DNA of 64,000 bases from the NCBI GenBank assembly GCA_946902985.2, contig OX336389.2, forward strand, positions 168,340,704 to 168,404,703, written 5' to 3'. The position numbers were made by a program, and so were the translations under genes. The notes under the pieces were generated by a model. That model had not been told where the DNA came from. It did no database searches and saw only the letters and a program-made list of their open reading frames with translations. Every line of letters begins with the position of its first letter. Position 1 is the first letter of the stretch. This DNA comes from Meconema thalassinum. Lineage: Eukaryota > Arthropoda > Insecta > Orthoptera > Tettigoniidae. Positions 21,022-31,104 of this stretch are shown piece by piece.

Positions 21022-21286
21022 TCCCTATGCTCTAGTAAGGGCAAGTACTTTTCAAAAACCATACAAATTCTCCCACATATCTTATATTTTACTGTCGAAA
21101 AACTAATGAACTTTAAAAGCACAACTTCCAATATGATGGATGGAAAGTATATTTTTTAAATAATTGAAGGGTACAAGGGAAGAATGATCAGGTTCACATA
21201 AAGCAGTTGAGCAAGACCTACATCGAACAGCCCTTCAGAACTATAGAATGTATGTCTTGATGATATCACAGAACTATATTTGGAAA

Positions 21287-21597
21287 CCGTAGTGGCTGGC
21301 ATTCTCGGCTGTTGCCCCTGAGACCTGGGTTCGATTCCCGGCTCGGCCAAGAACTGTATTCTGGTCGGAGGGCTGAAACGGGGTATACTCAGCTTCATGG
21401 AGCAAAAATGAGGACAGAAGGGTTCGATTCCGACCTCAAACATCCTGGAAGTAGTTTTCCGTGGTTTCCCACTTCTACTCCCGCCAACTGCCGGGATGGT
21501 TCCTAGCTTCAGGCCACGAACGCCTCCTTCTTAATCCTCACCTGAATCACAACTACACACACTACTACTACTACTACAACTACTACTACTACTACTA

Positions 21598-21631
<34 letters not shown>

Positions 21632-21745
21632 ATATTACATACACCACAATAACACAGATTATCAGACAAATTCTGCATACACAAGTACACAAGACTAAAT
21701 GATCACGATGTCTAAGCCCCTCTGGAGCAGTTGGAGGAAAAGGTT
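21287..21745 (+). mobile_element. SINE family A, full-length plus-strand copy
   Basis: This is the clearest copy. Head: A-box-like TAGTGGCTGGC and B box GGGTTCGATTCCC near 21328-21340. A second B box, GGGTTCGATTCC, lies at 21420-21431. The core GTGGTTTCCCACTTCTACTC and CTGCCGGGATGGTTCC follows, then ATCCTCACCTGAATCAC, an expanded CTA tract (21554-21631), and a tail ATTATCAGACAAATTC ending with GATCACGATGTCTAAGCCCC. Two B boxes show that the family is dimeric. Confidence 0.88.
21554..21631. repeat. (CTA)n expansion inside SINE A
   Basis: The family's normal CACACACTACTAC segment is expanded here to about 25 CTA units with a few interruptions. Confidence 0.9.
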
Positions 21746-22454
21746 TGGGTTAATGGTTACAAGGGAAGAACCCAAACAACAACAACAACAATTTTTTTTG
21801 TCAAAAGTAGTGAATAACAATAGAGAAGAAGAAAACAAGCTGAAATATAAAAGATTTGTAACATTCCAAAGCGGTGTAGTGTGAGGGAAGGGGTGACCCG
21901 TGGCCCAATTACAATAGTTGACCTTATTTATAAATATGATTAAACTTGAAAATTTTGGAAAGAAAATGATTGTTGTGCTCGAAAATTAAAACTAAATCTC
22001 CCACAAGAAAAAGTACTATATAATAAGAGATTTAGATAAGTTAGACACAGTCTTGATTACGAAAAAACAGTAATCAAGATGAATAAACTGAGATCGATCC
22101 TAGGTAGGAAGTTAACTGAGTTAACTATACCAACGATAAACAGTCTAAAGATATCTGTGTAAAACGGATGTAATAGATAGAAAAAACTTTAATAAGAGCA
22201 CAACAAATAGTTATCCAAGTTCACTTGGCGCATCTCAAATTGCTGCCTAACGTGAAGAACAAGAGTAAAGTAATGATATTGATTGACTTCGACAATAATT
22301 GGGCATATATTTTTAACCTTAAGTGATAAGAAATGTTACAAGATTCTAACAGGGTGGCAGTGGCTAAAAATTTAAAACTGTGCCCACGCATGTAAAAACA
22401 AGCAATTCAATTGCTGTGAGGTTAATATACAAAAAAGCAGTTTGAAGAATACAA
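21746..22454. other. No gene recognised
   Basis: AT-rich DNA with a short CAA repeat at 21777-21790. Small frames show no domain. Confidence 0.4.
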
Positions 22455-22650
22455 TAAATAGGTACAATTTACGAGAGAAGGAGTCTTTAGACTCGTGCAC
22501 AATAGTGCTAGTATACAATGGGTACGCACAGTTTAAGAGAGAAGGAGTCTTTAGACTCGTGCACAGCAGTGCTAGCAAACAATGAGTAGATGAAGCTTAA
22601 GAAGGAGGTAGTCTTTAGACTTGTGAACAGCAGTGCTAGCGTAAATAGTT
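22455..22650. repeat. 64-bp tandem repeat, three copies
   Basis: GAGTCTTTAGACTCGTGCAC starts at 22481 and 22545, and a diverged copy (TAGTCTTTAGACTTGTGAAC) at 22609. The exact spacing is 64 bp each time. Each unit contains the palindrome GAGTCTTTAGACTC and a CAGCAGTGCTAGC-like phrase. Confidence 0.88.
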
Positions 22651-22808
22651 AGTCTCAGACCAAAGATTAATTCGAATAACTTAATTAATTTGTTTAAAAA
22701 TGTACAATTTTTTGCGTAGATTCGATAAAATAAGCAAAAATAAGACAAATTAAGGTGCCTCATTCGACACGCAAAGGCTAAATTAGAGTTAAGATAGGAC
22801 AATCTAAG

Positions 22809-23884
22809 TTGAGCCTAAAACCTAGGCCCAGCAGTATTCACTGTCAAAATCTGCACTACCATAAAAAAAATGGAAAACCCATGAAACAGGGGCTGTTATG
22901 GCAAGAGAATAACAAAGAGTTTTTCAAGCTTTACAAACGTTACGACAATATTTTGAAGGGTTTAGCTTCTAGAGACTTCCAACTTATGCCAGTTGGTCAA
23001 AGAGCTGTTGTGTGCAATGCCACTGATATTTTACAAAAATACGAACATTATAACTCAGCAATTCTTCTAGGTTTGTGCCGTGTCTTGTGTGGGGTTTCGC
23101 CTAGGACACCAAGCTTGGCTCATCGGCGGGCTCTTGGTGTCCCCGCCCGGACCCCCACAGGAGTAACGAACTACGCGCCACCTCCCTTTATATTGAGTGC
23201 AACTGCACTACTTTGCTGCGAGAACTAAAAGTTCAAGCAGCCATAACCTCCCTATGAAGGCTTCCAAAAAGATGGTATATTGGCTTTCACGGCCGGTGAA
23301 TTAAAACTCAGCAATTCTTCTAGGTTTGTGCCGTGTCTTGTGTGGGGTTTCGCCTAGGACACCAAGCTTGGCTCATCGGCGGGCTCTTGGTGTCCCCGCC
23401 CGGACCCCCACAGGAGTAACGAACTACGCGCCACCTCCCTTTATATTGAGTGCAACTGCACTACTTTGCTGCGAGAACTAAAAGTTCAAGCAGCCATAAC
23501 CTCCCTATGAAGGCTTCCAAAAAGATGGTATATTGGCTTTCACGGCCGGTGAATTAAAACTCAGCAATTCTTCTAGGTTTGTGCCGTGTCTTGTGTGGGG
23601 TTTCGCCTAGGACACCAAGCTTGGCTCATCGGCGGGCTCTTGGTGTCCCCGCTTGAACTTTTAGTTCTCGCAGCAAAGTAGTGCAGTTGCACTCAATATA
23701 AAGGGAGGTAGCGCGTAGTTCGTTACTCCTGTGGGGGTCCGGGCGGGGACACCAAGAGCCCGCCGATGAGCCAAGCTTGGTGTCCTAGGCGAAACCCCAC
23801 ACAAGAGTTTTAATTCACCGGCCGTGAAAGCCAATATACGAACATTATACATTCAAAAATGGAGAGGACACTTCTTGGGTGTAG
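22809..23884 (+). pseudogene. Unidentified ORF, split by a foldback element
   Basis: A frame open from before 22809 reaches the insertion at 23053 and has balanced codon use with segments such as LYKRYDNILKGLASRDFQ and GQRAVVCNATDILQKYEHY. If the foldback element and one copy of its 14-bp duplication (ATACGAACATTATA) are disregarded, the frame goes on for about 12 codons after 23850 to a TAG at about 23881. I do not recognise the protein. It could be an exon of a host gene, a domesticated gene or part of an unknown transposon. The N-terminal limit is unclear, since the frame has several Met codons. Confidence in coding is modest and rests on length and composition only. Confidence 0.35.
23053..23835. 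mobile_element. Foldback element J, with tandem and inverted units
   Basis: A 253-bp unit starting CTCAGCAATTCTTCTAGG is repeated perfectly at 23054-23306 and 23307-23559, then a partial third copy to about 23652. It is followed by an inverted partial copy (23653-23835). ATACGAACATTATA flanks the whole at 23039-23052 and 23836-23849. Inverted segments such as CCTAGGACACCAAGCTTGG and its complement allow a large cruciform. Open frames here repeat because the DNA repeats, and are not genes. Confidence 0.85.
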
Positions 23885-25199
23885 CCTCAAAATTTCCCCC
23901 AAGAAAAATAGAACATAGGTTACTTAAATTCCCTAATTGATGGTTAAAGGGGTGAAATGGGGGAGAAGGAATAGTTTTTTTTTCATCTCTGTCCATGCAT
24001 GTACGTTCTCACAACACGGTAACCGGTTTTTGTGAACCAAACGGTTTTCAGACACGACGCACTTTCAAGTGTCTGTAAATAATTTCTGTTTGATAAATGT
24101 CACTGTTTAGCAGGTTGATATATTTCTGAGTTGATATTTGCATAGTTCAAGAGTAGTTTCAGGTTTCAGCATTGAAGAAATTGCTTGAGGTTGAAGATTT
24201 AGGGCATGGGCAGAATAGACCCATCAAACTGTTTAGAATAAATCAGAGTTAATTTCACTGTATGTCAATTACAGACTTTAAGTTTGACGAGTACTCGAGA
24301 AGAACTTTCTAGATGAAGTTTCTTGGAATTAATGGAGTTTAGTGTAAATCCCACGGAGGCCCCATTTCTTGATATTTGACAGAGTTTATGAAAATTCCCA
24401 CGATGTCCAATTTGAATTTGAGAAGTGAAGATGAGAATTCCCACGTTGCGCCCAGACACAAGTTGCAATATCTCATTAAAATCAACTCCCTCGGAGGAAA
24501 TTGATAATTGAAACAGCAAGTTGATGCTTTGACATTACAAATAGGACCTAGCCGGCTAGTTAAAAGTTCAATAGCTGCGTGATAAAAGTGTTAAAATAGC
24601 TTCATAGCTGGATTAAGACAGCTAGTCTCAATTAGCCGCAGGCTGCGAGCGGCATTTGGGCCAGGTACCGGTGCGTCAAATGCGCTCCTCTATAAATTTA
24701 CATGGGGTTTAATTTTGATTCATAATATTGTAGCATTTAAATGAGAAGTAGACCACCTGGGGCAGCTTCTTGCGTGGGTTCAGGTTGTTAAGATTTAAGT
24801 TAGTGCTGGAGGGGGGTGTTAAGTTTTAAAATTATTTTAACTGTTTAATTTGTTTAAATTACCTTGTGTTCTGTAGTAAAAGTGCTGTAGACGCACATTA
24901 CGTCCTGTCTATCCCAGACAGCACACATACTTGCACGCCATGGGTGGTTTTGAAATCCTGTGCTGTGATTGGTTGTTAGTGCGTGGTGATTGGCTGTTTG
25001 TTCTTGGATGTATTTGGCAAGATAAGTTGATGTGCTTTTAATGAAATATGTTTATGGCTTACTGTTTGAATCGGAGGAGGTGAATTTTGTATTTATATTC
25101 AGTTTATTACTGGTTTGAGAAGGCGGACGCTGTGCAGCTTCTCGGTGCCGTTCATGTCCTGCTACTCTTGGGTGCGGGGGAACGGGGGAATAGTGATAA
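23885..25199. other. No gene recognised
   Basis: Mixed composition with two GAATTCCCACG/AATTCCCACGATG-like phrases near 24393 and 24435, and otherwise unique-looking sequence. I see no coding domain. Confidence 0.4.
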
Positions 25200-26280
25200 T
25201 AATAATAAAAGTATCGAAGACCACTCTCCAAGGGCGGGGGTTGCCAGTAGGTGTTGTAGGCTGTAAACGATGTCTGTAGATGTTATAGGCACGGCCCTGT
25301 AGGTGTTGGGCTTCGTGGGGTGAATGTTGAGCTTGTGAGTTTACGTACGTAGTTCGTGAGTTGTTCCAATCCCCATGCCCGCAGCATGCCACTCCGGGCG
25401 GGTCGGCCGTGGCCTAACCCCCAGGCAGACACACAACGCTGCCGTGGGCCTCCGTGTTGCATGTCGTGGTTTGTGGGTCTTGTTTTTATACGTCGTTGTT
25501 TTGTAATATGTCTCTTATTAAATAAATGTACTTTGGTCGTCTTTTCTTGGTGTCTCTGGGGTCAAGGTCATAAGCTCCGTGGATTCTAATGAGGGGATTA
25601 GGGTGATGTTGAGAACTGTTCTAGTACTTGTCAGTTTTAGCATGAAATCGAGTTCATACGGCGTTTTCTTTTGTCTGTGTAAGTCTCTTATTCTTGTGTC
25701 ACGGTGAGTTTTGAGAGCTAATCTTAGCATCCAGTTTTGTATCCGTTAGAGTCTTTGTATGTTAGTAAGAGACATAAAAGCTATTGCTGGTGTTGCGTAT
25801 GTCAATATAGGCCGGATAAGGGATTTGTAAATGAGTGTTATGTTTTTCGTGGAAAGCGATTGTTTGGGATGTAACATGGAATAAAGAAGTTTAATGTTTG
25901 TTTTGGCGTGCGTAATCGTGTTGTTTATGTGTGTTTGTAGGTTGAGTTTCTTGTCTAGTGTGATTCCTAAATATTTAATTTCGTGGGTCCATTGCATATT
26001 ATTATTGAATAATTGTATATGTTGTCGGAATTGCCCGTATTTATGTGTTAAGTGTATTGCTTTGGTTTTGGCGACGTTAATCTGAATTTCATTTTTGATA
26101 AGCCAAGCTTGCAGTTGGTTTACGCGTTGTTGTATGTGTTGGATTCCTAGCTGTGGGTTTCTAGATTTAGCTAGAATAGCTGTGTCGTCGGCGAAAACAT
26201 GGGTGGACGTGTAGTCCGATAATGGAATGTCATTGATTGCCACTAGGAATAAATGAGGTTCATTATACTGCCGGATTAAA
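25200..26280 (-). pseudogene. Jockey-like LINE reverse transcriptase, 3' part
   Basis: On the minus strand the frame from about 26275 reads PHLFLVAINDIP, then the catalytic box FADDTAI (near 26190), QLQAWLIKNEIQINVAKT, EIKYLGITLDKK and LIYKSLIRPILTYATPAI. This is the palm-thumb order of a Jockey-clade non-LTR reverse transcriptase. The two catalytic Asp codons are present. A TAA at about 25746 interrupts a frame that resumes as NWMLRLALKTHRDTRIRDLH, and a frameshift lies just before PHLF. The element is 5'-truncated at about 26280. The 3' UTR probably extends to about 25200 where the sequence becomes GC-rich. It is not the same family as the fragment at 1-612. Confidence 0.8.
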
Positions 26281-26720
26281 ACAGCGTTTTACTTATCTTT
26301 TCCATGATGAGTTGGCAGCGGGTGGTTGATCGAGTGTTCACTACATGACGATCACAAAATATCGGTCGAGGCAACTGACATTCTTGTTGATTGTTGTTGT
26401 GGCCCACGTTTCGAAATTTTGTACATTTTTAATTTTTTTTAATTCTTTAAGCCCTTTATATTCATGTGGCTTAACCATCTTGACTATGTAAAAATGTTTT
26501 ACAAATTTTTATTGAGTGACCAAACATTAGACTGTTTTAGGAGAATTTTTTAGTGATTTTGACTGAAGAAGGCTCACAGAGCCGAAACATGTCTCAAAAT
26601 GTATATTGACATCAAGTGATATATAAAAAGATAATTTTGTATTGTAAAGTGGACATTTGCATAACATATCAAAATCAATACGGGAAAACTTAGAAACATG
26701 ACTAAAGTCATAGATATTCA
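26281..26720 (+). other. AT-rich region carrying a hammerhead motif; possible Penelope-like or SINE-like 3' end
   Basis: No protein domain is visible. From memory, hammerhead motifs of this kind are described in Penelope-like retroelements, so this may be the worn end of one. No other element landmark supports it. Confidence 0.35.
26556..26600 (+). ncRNA. Hammerhead ribozyme motif, complete core
   Basis: Stem I 5' strand ATTTTGA (26556-26562), conserved CTGAAGA (26563-26569), A, stem II GGCTC (26571-26575), loop ACA, stem II GAGCC (26579-26583), GAAA (26584-26587), a very short self-complementary stem III segment ACATGT inside GAAACATGTC, the GTC cleavage triplet ending at 26593, then stem I 3' strand TCAAAAT (26594-26600), the exact complement of the first strand. 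Known hammerheads need CUGANGA, a stem, GAAA and NUH, and all are present. The tiny palindromic stem III suggests action as a dimer. Predicted cleavage is after C26593. Confidence 0.75.
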
Positions 26721-26845
26721 TAAGTCTGACCCCATTCGTGTACCAAGTCCGGGGATAGCCAATTCTTACGCCTTATTTCACGCAGCTAACTCGACCGGGT
26801 CACTGTAGAGACTGTAGGAAATCCTAGTCTCCACACGAGAGGCCC

Positions 26846-27515
26846 CGCGGCCTACCCGTGCTCATCACGACCGGGGTTGGGAGCTGCAGCGAGTCCAGAA
26901 TCCCGGCACTGACAGTGGCTGTCATGAGTGTGTTCTTTTTAACACTCCCTCCAGGCAAATGCTGGGATAGTACCTTATTTTCAAGTCCCAGGGCACCTAC
27001 ACAGGCTCCGATCCTAATAAATACAGCTACACGCACTACTACAGTCTCCACAGAACCGGAGGTCCGTGTTCGATTCCTGGCTCTGCCAAGAAATGTAATT
27101 TTGCTCTGAAGAATGGAACGGGGTACACTCAGCCTCGTGAGGAAAAAAACCTGAGAAGAGGTGTGTTCGATTCCCACCTCAGCCGTCTTGGAAGTGGTTT
27201 TCTGTGGTTTCCCACTTATAACCCAGGTAAATGCAGGGATTGCTCCTAACTTAAGGCCATGGCCGTCTCCTTTCCAATCCTCACCTGAGTAACAAAAACA
27301 CACAATAATACAACCATTATAATAAGACAGATTATTAGACAAGTTCGTCGCACACACAAGTACACAGGGATAATGACCACGATGTTGCAAACCCCCTAAA
27401 TAAATCAACAAGTCTCCACAGAAATACAAGCTATCAGACCAATTGAACGCACACCCAAGTAAACGGAGCTGATGACCAATATGTCCCAAGCCTCTAAAGC
27501 AAATAAAGAACAACA
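26846..27515 (+). mobile_element. SINE family G interrupted by a family A SINE
   Basis: Family G head (GGAGCTGCAGCGAGTCCAGA), core (CCCTCCAGGCAAATGCTGGG) and CACTACTACAGTCTCCACAG run to 27055. The G tail resumes at 27424 (ATACAAGCTATCAGACC to CCCAAGCCTCTAAAG). The family A copy sits between. Confidence 0.85.
27043..27423 (+). mobile_element. SINE family A inserted in family G, 13-bp duplication
   Basis: AGTCTCCACAGAA is at 27043-27055 and 27411-27423. The A copy between starts within its head (GTTCGATTCCTGGC, 27068), has the second B box GTTCGATTCCCACC (27165), core and tail, and ends AATAAATCAACA. Confidence 0.92.
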
Positions 27516-27699
27516 AACTCACTACATGAGAAACCGACGTTTAGTGAAATAACTTTGATAAGGCTCTGGACTTCACGTAGTGACGAACTCTCACCGCCCC
27601 ATGATGGACGAGTTTCATTTCGCAATTTATTTTCTTACATCATTTCCAAAGTGATTTATTCCCTTAGTTCATATTTTTATTATGGTCTTTGATAATCGA
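27516..27699. other. No gene recognised
   Basis: Unique-looking DNA between two repeats. Confidence 0.4.
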
Positions 27700-28020
27700 C
27701 ACAATGGTTACATCTGGAGAATATAGACAAATATGTCGGATAAGAATCTTAGGAGTCCTGGCCTCAGCCAGGTCACGAGTCCAAGCTCTGTGAACCTGAA
27801 AGGAATGTGGAACGCCGACGATGATGAGAGATATGGTGGTTTTCCGGTCCGTGCGTAGGAAAAGAACCAAATACATTGGTCGGTCACTCACTCACTCATT
27901 CGCAACACCACAGTGGTTTAGGCAACGGCCCTATGTTAGCAGTATTGGAATAGACAGGAATTCCAGATGACACGGCGGGCTGTTGACTGTTGACAGGCCA
28001 CCCGCGTCACCTTACCCCAC
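27700..28020. repeat. Dispersed repeat O, copy 1
   Basis: TCACTCACTC, TTCGCAACACCACAGTGG, CAACGGCCCT and ACACGGCGGGC phrases occur in the same order as at 49150-49480. Function and class are unknown; there is no B box. Confidence 0.7.
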
Positions 28021-28262
28021 AAGTTCATAGAGCTTGGAACCGAGCAGTATGTCATCATGTCTCTTCAGAGCTTGGATATCTGTGCTAACTATGGAAGAGC
28101 GCCTACCGACAGATTGAGATAGGGCTAAAGTTTCCTTATTCATTGGCACTATCACCAGTCCTCGATTGGTCCACACATTATATACATATAATGAAAAGTA
28201 CAGTAATATATTCTGGAATTTCGTAAAATTAATAGACAAATTAAGCAATAACGTTCAGGGTA

Positions 28263-29426
28263 TCTCTACTTCGTATAAACCAAAGTCCCCGATTCTTGGA
28301 TGTTACGCGTAAACTCGAGAATCACTGGATGGATTTTGATGCGGTTTTCACCATTCGGTAAAGGATATCTCGAGGAAGATTTCTGTATAAAATAATTTAT
28401 TTATGATCAAAGGAAGCCGAGCAGTAAAGATTTCAGTGAAAAAGTCGATAACAAAACCTGGCGTCCGAGCGCATTGTAAGCTTACGCTGGGCAAACCGTT
28501 AAAAATATCTAAATACTATGAGTGTAAGAATTGTTCAGCATGGAAAGTTCTACAAAAAAGTCCGCGAGAGCATATGTCTATTTTCAATACATCGCCCACT
28601 ATAAGTGTTTTTACGTTTAATTTATTCCAACCATGTCCATTCAACTACTGATGCGACAGTTTACAAGCTAGCTAAGGGCGAGTCTATCATCCCTGTTACA
28701 GCCTAGCTAGCGGGCGAACCTATTGCCCCAGATACAACCAGCAGCAAACCGTTGAGTCATGCTGAGTTAGACTTCTGAGAAGGGTGGTTTTGTTTGGAGT
28801 TTCCCTGGAAGTGCAACTCGGGTTTTCTTCATTTCACCAGTGAAACACAGTCAAGTTAAGATTGGACGGAAGGGGGGTTTGGGTTTCATTCACCTCGCCA
28901 TTCCCTGGAAGTGCAACTCTCATTTCGCCTGTGAACTTTTCGTTCCGCAAAATTCACAGTCAATTTAAGATTGGACGGAAGGGGGATTATATTATATTAA
29001 ATTATACTGATGGGCGTATAATCTCTACTTAGTATAAAACAAAGTCTCCGATTCTTGGATGTCAAGGGTAATTTCGAGAGCCACTGGATGGATTTTGATG
29101 TTGTTTTCACCATTCTGTAAAGGATATCTCCAGGAAGGTTTCTGTAGAAAATAATTCATTTATGATCAAAGCAAGCCAATCAGTAACGATTTCAGTGAAA
29201 AAGTCTAAAGAAAACCCTGACGTCTGTGCGCTTTTTAAGCTTACACTGGGCAAACCGTTAAAAATATCAATATACTATGAGTGTAAGAATTGTTCAGCAT
29301 GAAAAGTTCTAAAAAAAGGCCGCGATGGCATATATCTATCTTCAATACATACTATAAGTGTTTTTAGATTGGACTGAAGGGGGATTTGAGTTTCATGCAC
29401 CTCGCCATTCTTAAATTACGTTTGAT
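28263..29426 (+). mobile_element. Two tandem Helitron-like units, L1 and L2
   Basis: Each unit starts A then TCTCTACTT(A/C)GTATAAA (28263 and 29022, spacing 759 bp), followed by CAAAGTCYCCGATTCTTGG and GGATTTTGATG. A TC start after A is the Helitron 5' signature. L1 lacks a 3' hairpin and runs straight into L2 through TTAAATTATACTGATGGGCG. L2 has internal deletions and is interrupted by the family C SINE at 29441. No coding capacity is visible, so these are non-autonomous. Confidence 0.75.
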
Positions 29427-29770
29427 AAGCCATTAACAGAGAAGCCTCCGTGGCTTAGGCGGCAGCACGCCGGCCTCACTCCGCTGGGTCCGTGGTTCAA
29501 ATCCCGGTCACTCCATGTGAGATCTGTGCTGGACAAAACGGAGGCAGGCAGGTTTTTCTCCGGGTACTCCGGTTTTTCCTGTCAAAATTTCATTCCAGCA
29601 ACACTCTCCACTATCATTTCATTTCATCTGTCATTCATTTAATCATTGCCCCAGAGGAGTGCGTCAGGGCTCGGCAGCCGGCACAGTTCATATCCTCGCC
29701 TCATTCCATTCCTGACCCGGTCGGAGACTGGAAGCAGGCTGTGGATTTTCATTTTCAAGCCATTGACAGA
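29427..29770 (+). mobile_element. SINE family C with target duplication
   Basis: The flanks AAGCCATTAACAGA (29427-29440) and AAGCCATTGACAGA (29757-29770) differ at one base. The insert has A box TGGCTTAGGCGG and B box GGTTCAAATCCC, then GTACTCCGG, ATTTCATTCCAGCAAC and GGATTTTCATTTTCA. It occurs again at 36027-36366. Confidence 0.88.
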
Positions 29771-30183
29771 AGCGTAAAATTACAAGTTCTGAAACAGAAA
29801 TCGTTCAAACTTATTGTGAAGCCTGTGTAAATATATTTTGAAAGAGAAAAATACTTCGCAATGCCGCATAAGAAGGCGGCAATCAGTGAAATCGAACTCA
29901 GCCCCGTCGCTAGCGCGCTGCGAGCAGATTTCAAGCCGATTGTGGGTGGGTAGGCAACCCATTTTAAAGTTCCGTGTTGAATCGGAACACGCTGTTGTTT
30001 CTCAAAACTCAAGCTCCTAAACCAGAGGAACTTAGAAGGTGTGGTTTGTACCAAGTCTTCAAAATTTGCCCCTGGCAGAACTGTATCGCGTACGGCCCGC
30101 ATAGCACTAGGGTCGGGTGGGTAGTCTGTACACATGGGGCGCACCCAACCCATTATGCGAGAGTTCTCGCAAGGGGCTGCTAG
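29771..30183 (+). mobile_element. Helitron-like unit M1
   Basis: The right end is a hairpin GCGAGAGTTCTCGC followed by AAGGGGCTGCTAG and host T, the Helitron 3' signature (hairpin plus CTAG ending at 30183). The left end is not defined. A minus-strand copy is at 32181-32949. Confidence 0.7.
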
Positions 30184-30203
30184 TTATAATAATGATGATG
30201 ATG

Positions 30204-30236
<33 letters not shown>
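30184..30236. repeat. (TGA)n/(TAA)n microsatellite
   Basis: ATGATGATGATAATAA followed by pure TAA, abutting the M1 3' end. Confidence 0.9.
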
Positions 30237-30238
<2 letters not shown>

Positions 30239-30325
30239 CCGAAACCATAATAACCCGAAACATCAGAAAGTTCATGCGTAGTGATTTCCACTTTCCAGCA
30301 TAGAAATGGCTCCTTCAGTAACTCT

Positions 30326-30725
30326 TGTTGTTATTGTTGTTTCCATTTAGGGTCTTTGCGATATCATCATCATGTAACCACGTGTACTTGAGTGTGAGTT
30401 TGTAGAATCGGTACTGATAACCTGCGTTATTGTGATGGCAGTAATAGTGTGTGTATTTATAACAGGGGCGAGGATTAGGGTAGGAAGCGGCCGTGGCTTT
30501 ATTCTTGTTACCATTACAGCTTTTGCCTGGGGTAGAAGCGGGAAACCACGCAAAATCACTTCTAGGATAGCTGAGGTAGGAATCGAACACACTTCTTCAC
30601 AATTATGCCCAACAAGGCTGAGTGTATCCCGTTCGAGCCCTCAGAGCGGAATTAAATTTCTTGGCAAAGCCGGGAATCGAACCCGAGTCTTCATGGTGAC
30701 AGCCAAGAAGCGTTCGCTTCAGTTA
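30326..30725 (-). mobile_element. SINE family A
   Basis: It has the head B box (reverse complement of CGGGAATCGAACCCG near 30671) and second B box (reverse complement of GGAATCGAACAC near 30580), the core, and the tail with GATATCATCATCATGTAACC. One worn full-length copy. Confidence 0.82.
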
Positions 30726-30776
30726 CTATATTTTGGTTCCTTTAAGCCCGCCCGGATGCCGATAGTTACGTTGTCC

Positions 30777-31104
30777 TGCTGTTGTGTTTCATTTGAGGAG
30801 CTTGGGCATCGTGGTTGTTTAGCCTTGTGTACTTGGGTGTGTGTAGGTTTGTCTAATAACCTGGGTTATTGTGATTGCCATATTAGTGTGTGTATTTGTA
30901 TTTAGCCGATGACTGGGAAGGAGGCGACCGTGGCATTAAGTTAGGAACCATCCCGGTATGGGAATAGAAGTGGGGAACCATGGAAAACCACTTCCTGGAT
31001 GGCTGAGGTGAGAATAAAATTCACCTCTTCCCATGGCTTGCCTCACGAGGCTGGATATACACCGTTTCAGCCCTCAGATCAGAATGGAAATCGGACCTAC
31101 AGTA
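30777..31104 (-). mobile_element. SINE family A, part interrupted by a foldback MITE
   Basis: The tail and core of family A run to the TA at 31103-31104. A head remnant (GGTGACAGCCAAGAATG ... CTACACCACGAGG) reappears at 32030-32072 after the MITE. The segment containing the first B box is missing between the two parts. Confidence 0.8.

Noticed and set aside
23661..23852. Open frames repeated on both strands within element J (for example a PRTPSLAHRRALG segment)
   Set aside because: They recur only because the DNA unit is repeated and inverted; the same peptide appears on both strands and shows no known domain.
26824..27522. 232-codon minus-strand open frame
   Set aside because: It runs antisense across nested SINEs G and A; no domain, and its boundaries coincide with repeat modules.
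29755..30153. 132-codon minus-strand open frame
   Set aside because: It lies within Helitron-like M1, and the equivalent regions of M2 and M3 do not keep it open.
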